Assembly: GCA_903888515.1 (NCBI GenBank)
Contig: CAISTY010000275.1
Span: 1-42,421 of the forward strand
Length of the DNA: 42,421 nt
Source: Akkermansiaceae bacterium
GTDB taxonomy: Bacteria; Verrucomicrobiota; Verrucomicrobiia; Verrucomicrobiales; Akkermansiaceae
Direction of reading: 5' to 3'
The notes below the pieces were generated by a model. The model had not been told where the DNA came from. It did not search any database and worked only from the letters and a program-made list of their open reading frames with translations. The translations under genes were made by a program, and so were the position numbers. Shown here piece after piece: positions 24,851-33,599 of this stretch (position 1 is its first letter; every line of letters begins with the position of its first letter).

Positions 24851-25684
24851 TCAGGTCTGTGGCCGCAGTGCGGGAATGAGTGTGTCCTTGATCCATTTGC
24901 CGTCATGCAGTGTGACGCCGTCAGGATCCTCGATGGCCTGCACGGCCTCGTCTTCGCAGATGATCCAGCCGGAATAATTCCGCTCTAACAGCCATTGCGT
25001 GATGCCGATCAGATCGACTTTTCCCTGGCCCATCAGTGCGAACTCCGGCTCGCCGTCCCAGTCCTTGTAATGGACCAGGTTGATCAGCGGCGCGTAGTCG
25101 CGCATGATCCGCAGCGGATCCATGCCGCCGTTGGCAATGTGGCCGACATCCGGCGTCCACCCCGTGACAGCCGTGTCGAGTCTATCCAAAACGGCGCGGT
25201 AGTCCGATTCCGTGCGAATGATGGACGAGTGCGGCGAGTTGGGATGAAAGCTCGCGGGCACGCCGGCCTTGGCCGCGCGTTGCGACACGGCATTGAGGTT
25301 GGCCACCAGATTCGTCTGCCGCACTTCCAACTGGTGGCGGCCTTCGGGCAATTGCACGGTACAGAGTGTTGCGCCGGGAAAGCGTTGCAGCAGAGCGATC
25401 GTGGCATCAGCCTCGGCGCGTTCGCGCGCGGTTTCCTCCGGCAGGTTCCACGGCAACACCAGCGCGATGGCGGCAAGGTCCAGGCCGGCATTTTTCAGCG
25501 CCCGTTCCAAGCGGTCGGCTTCAAACATGTCGCCCATCCAGGAATGACTCGGCGAGAAGCCGGAGAACCCGGCCCGCGCCGTGACTTCGATCATGTGGCC
25601 AAGCCGCCCGGCGTGGGCGCGGCCCTGATCCTTCATAAACCAAGTGTAGGTTTCAGCTCCGAAACGAAAGGGTAGTGATTTCAT
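24851..25684 (-). CDS. Sugar phosphate isomerase/epimerase-like TIM barrel
   Basis: The 277-aa protein resembles xylose-isomerase-like TIM barrels (IolE/hydroxypyruvate isomerase superfamily). Metal-site regions visible: FHPNSPHSS, TPDVGHIANGG with the Asp-x-x-His pair, LVHYKDWDG, and the last Glu in IICEDE. ATGs at 25699 and 25684 are both possible; neither has a good Shine-Dalgarno. It is followed 11 bp later by the alpha/beta hydrolase, so they are likely co-transcribed in a sugar or polyol pathway. Confidence 0.85.
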   Translation of the reverse strand: MKSLPFRFGAETYTWFMKDQGRAHAGRLGHMIEVTARAGFSGFSPSHSWMGDMFEADRLERALKNAGLDLAAIALVLPWNLPEETARERAEADATIALLQRFPGATLCTVQLPEGRHQLEVRQTNLVANLNAVSQRAAKAGVPASFHPNSPHSSIIRTESDYRAVLDRLDTAVTGWTPDVGHIANGGMDPLRIMRDYAPLINLVHYKDWDGEPEFALMGQGKVDLIGITQWLLERNYSGWIICEDEAVQAIEDPDGVTLHDGKWIKDTLIPALRPQT

Positions 25685-25721
25685 GGGAATTAATGGCATT
25701 GTGTTTGTTAGATTTTGCGGT

Positions 25722-26414
25722 TCATGGAGATTTCTTCTGTTCGGGTTCCCGGTAGTCGGGGAAAACCATCACGCGCGGGCTGCGGACGCCGTTTTCGGCG
25801 ATGATGAAGGCGACGCTGCGGCTGCGCGGGTCATGGCGCCAGCGGGTCGCGCAGAGTGGATAGAGCCGCTCATTGCCGGGGATGCGGAAGAAAAGGTTGA
25901 CCGGATAATCGCGGTTGCCGGTGGTCGGCGCATCGAGGGTCACGCGCGAATTCGGCTGGATAACGAGCTTCTCGGAACCAAGCGTGCCGCCGACGGGGTT
26001 CTTTGTTAGATTGAACCACAGTGTTTGGCCGGGCTTGAGTTTGTCGGCTCCGGCATTGATGACTTGCATGCGCACCGGGGCAACGGGGTTGGCGGGATCG
26101 CTGGTAACTAACAGATAGAAGTCGGTGAGCCCCTCGGCGACGGCGACGCCCGGGGCACCGGGCGGGACTTTGGTGGGATCTTCCGGTGGGGCGGACAGCA
26201 GGCGCAGGTTCAGAGGGCCGCCCGGAAGCTGATAGACCTTGGAGAAATTCATGCGCGGCAGGTTAACCTCGCGGCAGGTGGCGCCATCGAAGAGTTGGAG
26301 TTTTTCCGGTGCGTCATCCGGGCCGTCAAGGAACAGGATGCGGCACGTGTGTTCGGGCGCCTTCTGGGCGAACGCGGCGGCGGGGAGAAGGAGGATGAGG
26401 AGGAAAAGCTTCAA
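25722..26414 (-). CDS. Small secreted protein of unknown function
   Basis: The 230-aa protein has a clear signal peptide (MKLFLLILLLPAAAFAQ). The mature part is beta-rich: CRILFLDGPDDAPEKLQLFD, an LPGGPLNLRLL strand, and a paired FYLLVTSDPANPVAPVRMQV segment. I recognise it only as a type often found near pilin-like genes of Verrucomicrobiota. It lies downstream of the pilin-like giant in the same direction, but the 129-bp gap between them is full of heptamer repeats. Confidence 0.75.
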   Translation of the reverse strand: MKLFLLILLLPAAAFAQKAPEHTCRILFLDGPDDAPEKLQLFDGATCREVNLPRMNFSKVYQLPGGPLNLRLLSAPPEDPTKVPPGAPGVAVAEGLTDFYLLVTSDPANPVAPVRMQVINAGADKLKPGQTLWFNLTKNPVGGTLGSEKLVIQPNSRVTLDAPTTGNRDYPVNLFFRIPGNERLYPLCATRWRHDPRSRSVAFIIAENGVRSPRVMVFPDYREPEQKKSP

Positions 26415-26440
26415 GTTAGGTGGGATTTGTCACGGGCTGT

Positions 26441-26536
26441 CATTGGTCATTGGTCATTGGTCATTGGTCATTGGTCATTGGTAAGAGAACTTCGCGCGGA
26501 TTTTTTACTAATGACCAATGACTACTGACCAGTGAC
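26441..26536. repeat. CATTGGT (TTGGTCA) heptamer array with degenerate inverted arm
   Basis: Six perfect CATTGGT units (26441-26482) are followed by a 28-bp AT-richer spacer and then by ATGACCAATGACTACTGACC, an imperfect reverse complement arm extending to 26536. TTGGTCA is, as I recall, the unit of the cyanobacterial STRR2 repeats. The layout (direct array, spacer, inverted array) matches that around the four-helix-bundle gene at 15761-16430, without a gene inside. Confidence 0.9.
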
Positions 26537-26543
26537 TTTTTCT

Positions 26544-29500
26544 TCACACCTCATTGGCGGCGAGCCAGCGGAACGAGACGAGTTGGAATCTGCGGCCGTA
26601 GGTTTTGTTGGTGGTTAGGGTTGGCGGGTTGAGGATGTCCGGAGCATCGGTGGGATCGAAGAATTCACGGGTGCGGCGCACCACCGCCTCGCAGACGGCG
26701 CGGGCGAGCACATGGCCGTGGGCGTCGCGGGCATCGCCGTAGGCACGGATGGTGAAGGTGTCGTCGCGGGCTGTTAGAACTGGGGCGAGCGGGCGCAGGA
26801 TATCGGCCTGGCGGGTCCACCCGGGCAGGCCGTAACCGCTATAACCGACGGCGGCATCGGGGAACTTGTATTCGGCATCGGCGGGGCGCTCGGGCACCGC
26901 GAGGGCGACGGTCGAGAGTGCTTGCATCGCGGCAAACGGGTTGGTGGCGGGGGACTTGGTCACCTCGTTGAGGGCGGACTGGAGAGTGCCGGCCAGCGCT
27001 AGGTTGCCGGATGAAAGCTGGCGGTTGACGAATTCCGCGAGTGACAGGAACGGCCCGCGCAGGCGGATTTGGTCCACGACTTTCTCGGCCAGGGCGTCGA
27101 GGAACTTGTCATCTACGGTGCGGTAGCCGGCGAATTCGGTGGCTTCGGGGAAAGCGCCGGAAGAGCCGGGTTGGCCGGCCTTGGTGTCTCCGGCGGTTGA
27201 GAAGCGGGTCAGCGGGTAATCGGTTTCAGGGGAAAGCGCGGTATCCCACGAGGTGGCGGACTCGTTGATATAAGGGACGCACTGCTTGCGGGCATGGCCT
27301 AACAAGGCGCGCCAGGCGGTCACCGAGGTGGAGTTGACGTTGAACATGCCCGCGACTTCGAGGCGCGCGGCGATGGTTTTCCAGGCCTCGGTTTTGTTGA
27401 CGTGATCGGTGTAGAGTTTGGTGGCGTTGGCGGCGCTGGCGGTGGCTGCGGCCATGTCGGTTAGGATCGGCTGATAGGCGCGGTTGGCGAGCGGTGTTTT
27501 GCCGGTGACGAAATCGGTGTAGGTCGATTGCTGGCTCCTGCCGGCCGTGCCGTAGGTGGTGGGATCCGGCGTGATCGACGAGGCGAACCAATCGTCAAAG
27601 AGCAGGTGGTTGGCGCAGTAGGAATCGTCGTACTGGAGGTTTTGCGGGTAGTTTTCATCCTTGCTGTTGACCACGGCGTTGGCGGGCAGCAGCGGGGACG
27701 CGTCGGAGTTGCCGATCAGATTGAACGCGAAGGGCGGGATCGGGTTCTCGTAACGCAGGTCCCAGTGCATCAGTTCTCCTAACGAAACGAGCGGACGGGA
27801 CGGCAGTTCAGCGATGACACAGCGCGAGAGACCGTCGGCGATGTTGAAGCCGGTGACGATATAGCCGCGGTTGGTTTTGTCATCGGCATTGGGCAGCAGG
27901 CTGTCGCCACCGGCGGGATGTTTTACAAAACTGTAGTCGAAGGGTGAATTGACCGGGTGATCGCTGCCGATGTAGTCGTAGTAGAGGAAATACTCCACCT
28001 TGTCCAAGCCGCCCATGGCGGTGTAATTGACCAGCGGGCTGGATTGGACGAAGCCCTTGGCGGCGAGGTGGGTGCGGCTGGCCATGCGCGCGCCGAAGAT
28101 GGTCGATAGAAACGGGGTCGGGTTGCTTTGACATTGGCCGAGGGTGCCCTCGGCGAGTTGAGTTAGAGGTTTGTAAACGACGTTGGCGATATCCGTAGTG
28201 TAAACCATCCGATAGGCCAGATCCCAACTGCCGGAGACAGACATGTCGAGGTAGATGCCCACCCCGTGGGCTTCGTCATGGTAGATCGTGTCGAATTTGG
28301 CGTCGGCCTTGAGGGTGGCGGTGCCTGGCAAAGTGAGCGTGGCTCCGCTATTGTCCTTGACGGGGAAATAGTGACCACCGCCGCTGCGGTAGCCGGGTTG
28401 CAGTGCAATCGACGTGCCGGCGGTCACCGGGATGATGTTAACGGGGCTGAAGAGGCGGGTCTCGCCCGGCTTGAGGGTAAAGGCCTCATTGATTTCGTAG
28501 CGCAGGGAACCGGAACCTGAAAGCGGCGGAGAGTTGTTTTCATTACCGGACGTCAGGGCGTTGTAATTGCTGTTGGGGGTGCCATTGATGGTATAACGCA
28601 GGGCGACGGGAAGCGGACGCGGGATGTTGAAGTTCAGATTTGGCGAAGTGATCTCCATGTTATAGGGATTCCACATCGTGAGGACCGGGGTCAACAACAG
28701 GCGCGGCTCCAGCATGTTGGGGTCGCTGCCGACGGGGCCGGCGCTGTGGGAAAACACCCATTGCATGCGGGCGATCACCGGCAGGATGCGCACCTTGTGG
28801 AGAAAGCTGAACTTGTCGCCAAAGATGGCTATCGCGTGGGTCGGGATGGAGATCCTGCCGGAGGCGGTGGCGGTGATGCGCTTGTAAAGGGTGGCGTAGT
28901 CCATCAGGTTCGCCCAACTGGTCACGGCGCCGTGTGAATAGATCGCGCCGGTGTTGGTGTCTCCCCGGTAGGCGGCCCACGGGTAGAACATCGAGCTGGC
29001 GGGCACCGTGTTGTCGGGCGTGGGACGTGTGAACGGAGTGTCCTGCGTGGGCGTCAGGCGGAACAATGGCAGGCCTGACATCGGCTGGCTGCCCCAGCTT
29101 TCGGTTAGAAGCGAGAGATCCTTGCGCCAGCCGCCGTTGGCGGTGTTGGTCAGCAGCCCGACCGAGACCGCCGACAGGTCATGGAAAAACTCGCGCGAGA
29201 TTTTGTCGGCGGTTTTGGTGGCGATGAGGTCGCCCTGCTGCAAGGTGATAGCCTTGGCGGCGGGCGCGGCATCATCTAACAACGACGGCATGCGGAACGG
29301 TTCGGGATCGGCGATGGCGTGCGATCTGGCCAGCACCGCCCAGCGTGCCGCCGAAGTGGCGGGGTCGGGTTTATAGGGCTGCGGCAGGCGGGCTTTTTGG
29401 TTTTCGCCGCCGATCCACCAGGCGAGGTTGCCTGCTTGGCGGCCACCGGTGACGGCAGTGGGGGTGAGATGGACTTGCAGTTTGTCGCGACCGGTTCCGT

Positions 29501-30002
29501 TGCCGAGAGCGCCCTTGCCGATGACGGTCACCTTGCCGTCGGCCGGTGTTGTGTCCGGCAGGGTGGTGGGATCATCGGTGTTGGCGGAGGTCAGCCAGGC
29601 GACGAAGCGTTTTTTCTTTTCCGCAGCGTAGTTGCCCGGCGATTTCGGCCGGGCTTTGAAATTACCGCTGGTTTCGTGGTCATCGCCTTGCCAACTCTTC
29701 CACACGCCGAGCACCGGCGGGTTTTTTTTGTCGAGGATGTCGGCGCGGGCGGTGACGCGCGTGTCGATTCCGGCCTGGCGTTGCAGGTCGCCGAGCGCGA
29801 GCATCAGCGCGAGGCGGGCGTTGGCACGGGCGGTGCCAATGGCCTCGGCCTGCGCCGACGCACGCAGCGCGATGCCCGAAAGCGACAACAGCCCGACCGC
29901 AAGCACCGTGATCAGGACCATCAACATGAGCGTGATGGCCAAGGCGAAGCCGCGTTTGAAATCAGGCAAGGTGTCAGTGGCACACTGCCACATGGATTTC
30001 AT
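26544..30002 (-). CDS. Giant pilin-like protein (resembles Verru_Chthon cassette protein A)
   Basis: The 1152-aa protein has an N-terminal prepilin-like segment: KRGFALAITLMLMVLITVLAV (about 16-36) preceded by basic residues, then an amphipathic Ala/Arg/Leu helix (residues 44-75, with ARANARLALMLALGDLQRQAG). There is no Glu at +5 after the Gly-Phe junction, so classical pilin assembly contacts are not obvious. The rest is a large extracytoplasmic region rich in Asn, Thr, Pro and Tyr. The resemblance to TIGR02600-type proteins is by N-terminus and size only; cassette partners B-D are not in this window. The start (ATG at 30002) may be shorter; the prepilin motif begins at residue 16. Confidence 0.7.
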   Translation of the reverse strand: MKSMWQCATDTLPDFKRGFALAITLMLMVLITVLAVGLLSLSGIALRASAQAEAIGTARANARLALMLALGDLQRQAGIDTRVTARADILDKKNPPVLGVWKSWQGDDHETSGNFKARPKSPGNYAAEKKKRFVAWLTSANTDDPTTLPDTTPADGKVTVIGKGALGNGTGRDKLQVHLTPTAVTGGRQAGNLAWWIGGENQKARLPQPYKPDPATSAARWAVLARSHAIADPEPFRMPSLLDDAAPAAKAITLQQGDLIATKTADKISREFFHDLSAVSVGLLTNTANGGWRKDLSLLTESWGSQPMSGLPLFRLTPTQDTPFTRPTPDNTVPASSMFYPWAAYRGDTNTGAIYSHGAVTSWANLMDYATLYKRITATASGRISIPTHAIAIFGDKFSFLHKVRILPVIARMQWVFSHSAGPVGSDPNMLEPRLLLTPVLTMWNPYNMEITSPNLNFNIPRPLPVALRYTINGTPNSNYNALTSGNENNSPPLSGSGSLRYEINEAFTLKPGETRLFSPVNIIPVTAGTSIALQPGYRSGGGHYFPVKDNSGATLTLPGTATLKADAKFDTIYHDEAHGVGIYLDMSVSGSWDLAYRMVYTTDIANVVYKPLTQLAEGTLGQCQSNPTPFLSTIFGARMASRTHLAAKGFVQSSPLVNYTAMGGLDKVEYFLYYDYIGSDHPVNSPFDYSFVKHPAGGDSLLPNADDKTNRGYIVTGFNIADGLSRCVIAELPSRPLVSLGELMHWDLRYENPIPPFAFNLIGNSDASPLLPANAVVNSKDENYPQNLQYDDSYCANHLLFDDWFASSITPDPTTYGTAGRSQQSTYTDFVTGKTPLANRAYQPILTDMAAATASAANATKLYTDHVNKTEAWKTIAARLEVAGMFNVNSTSVTAWRALLGHARKQCVPYINESATSWDTALSPETDYPLTRFSTAGDTKAGQPGSSGAFPEATEFAGYRTVDDKFLDALAEKVVDQIRLRGPFLSLAEFVNRQLSSGNLALAGTLQSALNEVTKSPATNPFAAMQALSTVALAVPERPADAEYKFPDAAVGYSGYGLPGWTRQADILRPLAPVLTARDDTFTIRAYGDARDAHGHVLARAVCEAVVRRTREFFDPTDAPDILNPPTLTTNKTYGRRFQLVSFRWLAANEV

Positions 30003-30172
30003 GGGTGCAACATAAGCCGTGCCCGCACCAAAACCAAGCGGAAATGTTTGGAACTCGGACTGGATGGCCTAACGACCAGCCGCCGTTAGCCTGCGTTCGA
30101 GGTCGCGGCGGAGGATGAAATCGACAAAGTGCAAGGCATTGCGGTTGGCAGCGAAAACAGCATTCCCCTACC

Positions 30173-30925
30173 TCATTGTTCACCCCTCTCCGCAGGGCTG
30201 ATGCGTCGTTCAATGACGATGTCTCCTAACAGGTCGCTCTGCCGCACGACGAACTGGTTGAGTTTCATCAGTTCCAGCAATGCGAGGAATGTCACGATCA
30301 CCTCCGCCTTGGTGGTGGCGGATTGGAAAAGCTCTTCAAAACGGCGGGACTCGCCGGGTTGGAAGTGCTGCATGAGCCACTCGATTTTGTCGGAGGTGGT
30401 GAACCGGTCGTCGATGATGTCGCCGAAGTCATGGGACTCCTCGAAGCGTTTCAGGACCTTCTGGAAGGCACGGATGAGGTCGAAAATGGAAACTTCGGCG
30501 AGTGGCGGCGGTTCTTCCGCGGGCCAGTCCGAGATGTCCGGTTGGTGGGCGAAGCGTCCTTCTTGTTCCAGTTCGCGCAGCGTGAGGAAGCCGGCGGCGT
30601 CCTTGAATTTTTTGTATTCGATGAGTTGGCGGATGAGTTCCCAGCGCGGATCGTCCTCTTCCGCATCTTCCGCGGGCGGCTGATCGGCGCGTGGCAGCAG
30701 GGTGCGGCTTTTCAAATACATCAGGTTGGCGGCCATCACAATGAACTCGGAGGCGAGGTCGATGTTGAGCAGCTTGAAAGTGTTGATGTAATTGAGGTAT
30801 TGGCGGGTGATGCGCTCGATGGAAATGGCTTGGATGTCAACCTCTTCCTTTTTGATCAGGTAGAGCAGGAGATCGAGCGGACCTTCGAAGATTTCGAGGC
30901 GTACTTTGTAGTCGGTGGCTTCCAC
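30173..30925 (-). CDS. scpA: Segregation and condensation protein A
   Basis: The 250-aa protein opens with the kleisin signature FEGPLDLLLYLIKKEEVDIQ (13-32) and contains the second helix block LASEFIVMAANLMYLKSRTLL (57-77). The C-terminal winged helix (AEVIVTFLALLELMKLNQF) contacts Smc. ScpA bridges the Smc dimer in chromosome compaction. scpB is not in the window. Length is normal. The 170-bp gap to the pilin-like gene's start (30003-30172) shows no gene. A 104-bp divergent gap separates it from the AsmA-like gene. Confidence 0.95.
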   Translation of the reverse strand: MEATDYKVRLEIFEGPLDLLLYLIKKEEVDIQAISIERITRQYLNYINTFKLLNIDLASEFIVMAANLMYLKSRTLLPRADQPPAEDAEEDDPRWELIRQLIEYKKFKDAAGFLTLRELEQEGRFAHQPDISDWPAEEPPPLAEVSIFDLIRAFQKVLKRFEESHDFGDIIDDRFTTSDKIEWLMQHFQPGESRRFEELFQSATTKAEVIVTFLALLELMKLNQFVVRQSDLLGDIVIERRISPAERGEQ

Positions 30926-31029
30926 GGGATGGCTGGTACGGGGTGTGTGGCTTGGGGGACGAGGTAAATTTCCCTCGCCTTGACGGCAGAGGAGGATATG
31001 AATTGCGGCGCTGCAAGCCGAACTGAATT

Positions 31030-32673
31030 ATGGATGCCAAGCAATCGCAAAATTTCAACGAACGTCTGAGCCAGTGGGTGGCAAGCCAAGGATTCTGGTT
31101 TCAAGTTCGTTACTCGATGTCCGGAAGCGGCGTCAAACAACGGCTGATGGTGTATTTGCTGCGGCTGGGCACGCGCCTGCTGGTTTTCCTGATGATCGTC
31201 GCCGTGGCAGGCGGGATTTATTTATTGAAGCGCACCGATACGGCGCACTTCAGTAAAATGCTGGAGAATGATCTCCAGACCGGACTGTCGGCCTCGGTGT
31301 TGGAGATGAGGGGAAACAAGAGTGCGCATGGCCAACTCGAAATCACCCGGCTGGCGGCCGAAGGAGGATCTGAAACATTCTTCAACACTCTGGCAGCGAG
31401 AAATATCCGCTGCACCATGGGACTGCTGGACGGCTTGGTGGGGCTCTGGAGTCCGGGCGTCGTATTCATTGCGAGGTTGGAGGTGGACCTCAAGGCGGGC
31501 ACCGATGACGCCGCATCCGCAAACAAGCTGGCTCAATCGGTGTTCAGGAAGTCCACGAAGTTTGATGCGAATGCCTTTGAAGTGGCGGATGCCACCGTGC
31601 GCTGGGGATACTCCGAGCGCACCGCCGGGGCCATTGAAGCCAGCACCCTGAAAATCCAACGCACCGAAACCGGATGGCGAATGATTTTCAAGGGCGGCTC
31701 GTTTCACCAGAATTGGCTGCGCAAACTCGAAATCGTCAATCTCGTGGTGGTTTGCGATCCCGAAGGACTTGTTTTCGAGAAAGCGGAATTGAAGCAGGGC
31801 CTGGGCACGGTGAATTTCACCGGTCTGCGCGTGACCGGCGGCGAACGTCCGCAAGTCAGCGGCACCGCGCAAATCCGCAATCTCGCATTGGAATACATCC
31901 TGCCCTCGGCACATGAGAATTTTTTGGAAGGTTCGATTTCCGGGGATTTCCAAGTATCTGGTTCTACCAACTCCGCAGATGGGATTGGTTTTGCGGGACA
32001 GGTCGTGCTGGATGGCAAGGACATGGTGACGCTGCGCGAACACATCCACCTGTTGAAAGCCCTGTCCGTGGTGGACTTTTCGAGAAACTACCACCGCGTC
32101 GATTTCCGTGAAGGAGCATTCCAAATCAAAACGACTCGCGGCGGATTGGAGTTGTCCGATATTCAATTGAAGGCCGGGGATTTGTTCACCCTGGATGGGA
32201 GCATGAAGGTGCGACTGCCGACCCAGAAGGAAATCCAAGCGGCGTCGGCGGTCCCGACGGACATGGGGAATTCGCCGTTGTTCGGTGGCGATGATCCGAC
32301 CTCCAAAGGATGGAAAAAGTCCCGGACCGAGTCTGAAATCACCTTGAAACGGGCCGCCCAAGAAGCCCGCCGGATCAAAGAGGGAAAGCAGAACCCCGAG
32401 TCGCTTTCATTGTTAGATAGACTCGACTCAAACATCGAAATACGCCAACTGCAACGCCAGACGTCCGAGCACATGTCCCGGATACTCCGCTACGAGGGCA
32501 TGCTCCGGATCACGATTCCAAAGGACGCGTTCGAGCGCGGCCGCGAGCTGCAAACGCGGTATCCCGTGGATAGCACGACCGGCAGGATTCCACTCGCGGT
32601 ACCGATCAATGGAGCCCTCTACGAACTAACCCTCAAGCAGGCGGAGGATATTTATGAGCAGGGGCGGCGCTAG
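31030..32673 (+). CDS. Membrane-anchored AsmA-like protein
   Basis: The 547-aa protein has one membrane helix (about 47-66, TRLLVFLMIVAVAGGIYLL). It continues with long beta-rich stretches typical of the AsmA/TamB repeats (for example ISGDFQVSGSTNSADGIGFAG, QIKTTRGGLELSDIQLKAGD) and a charged helical region (about 425-520) with a coiled-coil pattern. AsmA-like proteins sit in the periplasm and are linked to outer-membrane lipid traffic. Family assignment is by pattern only. Confidence 0.65.
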   Translation: MDAKQSQNFNERLSQWVASQGFWFQVRYSMSGSGVKQRLMVYLLRLGTRLLVFLMIVAVAGGIYLLKRTDTAHFSKMLENDLQTGLSASVLEMRGNKSAHGQLEITRLAAEGGSETFFNTLAARNIRCTMGLLDGLVGLWSPGVVFIARLEVDLKAGTDDAASANKLAQSVFRKSTKFDANAFEVADATVRWGYSERTAGAIEASTLKIQRTETGWRMIFKGGSFHQNWLRKLEIVNLVVVCDPEGLVFEKAELKQGLGTVNFTGLRVTGGERPQVSGTAQIRNLALEYILPSAHENFLEGSISGDFQVSGSTNSADGIGFAGQVVLDGKDMVTLREHIHLLKALSVVDFSRNYHRVDFREGAFQIKTTRGGLELSDIQLKAGDLFTLDGSMKVRLPTQKEIQAASAVPTDMGNSPLFGGDDPTSKGWKKSRTESEITLKRAAQEARRIKEGKQNPESLSLLDRLDSNIEIRQLQRQTSEHMSRILRYEGMLRITIPKDAFERGRELQTRYPVDSTTGRIPLAVPINGALYELTLKQAEDIYEQGRR

Positions 32674-32771
32674 CGTGCTGCCTTTGCGCTGGAATTCGAA
32701 ACTTTTTGCTTGTCGCGGAGTTTTTGCCATGAGGCTTCCGTGCCACGATGTTCAACCCTGTTTGATCTCCA

Positions 32772-33380
32772 ATGAAAACAATCCCTGTTTCCTTCATGTT
32801 AGGCGGGATGATGGCTGCAGCCATGACTTTCGCCCAAACCGAGGGCAGTCATCCGGGACCGCCGCTTGCCGACGGTGGCGGCAAACATGGTCCGCCACGA
32901 GTTTTTGTGGAGACGTGGAAAGCCGCTGACAAGGATCACGATGGATTCCTCACCAAGGAGGAATTCGACGCGATGCCGCGCATCCAGAAACTGCCGGATG
33001 AAAAACGCCTGCACCTGTTTCAACGCTTGGATAAAGACAATGACGGCAAGCTCAGCCGCGAAGAACTCGGCCCCATGGCCAGACCCCATGGAGAGCAGGG
33101 ACCGCCCATGCGGCGTCTGTGGGAATTGGATGCGGACAAGAGCGGCGGCATCAACCTCGAAGAATTCAAGGCCGGCCCGCTCTTCAAGAAACTGCCCCCC
33201 GAAAGACAAGACGAACTCTTCCGCAGACTCGATACCAACCGTGACGGCATGATCACTCCCAAGGACAAACCGGAACCGCCATTCAAACACGAGGGCGGCA
33301 ATGCCCGCCCGCATCGAACCGAGGACGGCAAACCCCCGGTCCCGCCTTCCCCGGTCCCGCCTCCTCCGGGCACTCCCTGA
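32772..33380 (+). CDS. Secreted EF-hand calcium-binding protein
   Basis: The 202-aa protein has a signal peptide (MKTIPVSFMLGGMMAAAMTFAQ). Four EF-hand loops follow: DKDHDGFLTKEE, DKDNDGKLSREE, DADKSGGINLEE and DTNRDGMITPKD, all with acidic residues at positions 1, 3, 5 and mostly 12 (the last lacks Glu at 12). The C-terminus is Pro-rich (PVPPSPVPPPPGTP). Such calmodulin-like secreted proteins are frequent in Planctomycetota and Verrucomicrobiota and their roles are unknown. It stands alone. Confidence 0.9.
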   Translation: MKTIPVSFMLGGMMAAAMTFAQTEGSHPGPPLADGGGKHGPPRVFVETWKAADKDHDGFLTKEEFDAMPRIQKLPDEKRLHLFQRLDKDNDGKLSREELGPMARPHGEQGPPMRRLWELDADKSGGINLEEFKAGPLFKKLPPERQDELFRRLDTNRDGMITPKDKPEPPFKHEGGNARPHRTEDGKPPVPPSPVPPPPGTP

Positions 33381-33383
33381 TCT

Positions 33384-33493
33384 TTATACACAATTGCCGG
33401 GAACGATTGATCGCTGGGTGTTCAGCGCGGGTTGGTGTGCCACGGTCGCTCCGCGATCAAAATGGTGATCGGAGATCCATGAGATGTGTATAA
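33384..33493. other. Inverted pair of DnaA-box-like sequences with clustered GATC sites
   Basis: TTATACACA at 33384-33392 and its complement TGTGTATAA at 33485-33493 face each other across about 92 bp; with flanks, a 10-bp inverted repeat (TTTATACACA/TGTGTATAAA). The word matches the DnaA-box consensus TTATNCACA. Five GATC sites fall in 33379-33480. The 10-bp arms could instead be ends of a small mobile element. No gene is seen in this 219-bp gap. Confidence 0.4.
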
Positions 33494-33539
33494 ATTGTTC
33501 GCTTGCGCTCGTGGAATGAAAATCTACTCTGTGGCCAAG

Positions 33540-33562
33540 GGTCGCCCCGTGGTGGGGCGACC
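33540..33562. promoter_or_regulatory. Perfect 9-bp hairpin upstream of the metallopeptidase
   Basis: GGTCGCCCC and GGGGCGACC flank GTGGT, 38 bp before the ATG at 33600. There is no T-run, so it is unlikely to be an intrinsic terminator. It is followed by the odd palindrome AGTCGT-A-ACGACT at 33565-33577. Operator or RNA leader stem are the options. Confidence 0.5.
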
Positions 33563-33599
33563 TAAGTCGTAACGACTCACAACTCGAAAGAAACTCTCA

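Noticed and set aside
30003..30172. Small gene between the pilin-like gene and scpA
   Set aside because: No start with ribosome site and no codon bias; I see nothing supported in this gap.
33540..33562. Intrinsic terminator of the EF-hand gene
   Set aside because: A strong stem but no following T-run, and it is 160 bp past the stop and close to the next start.
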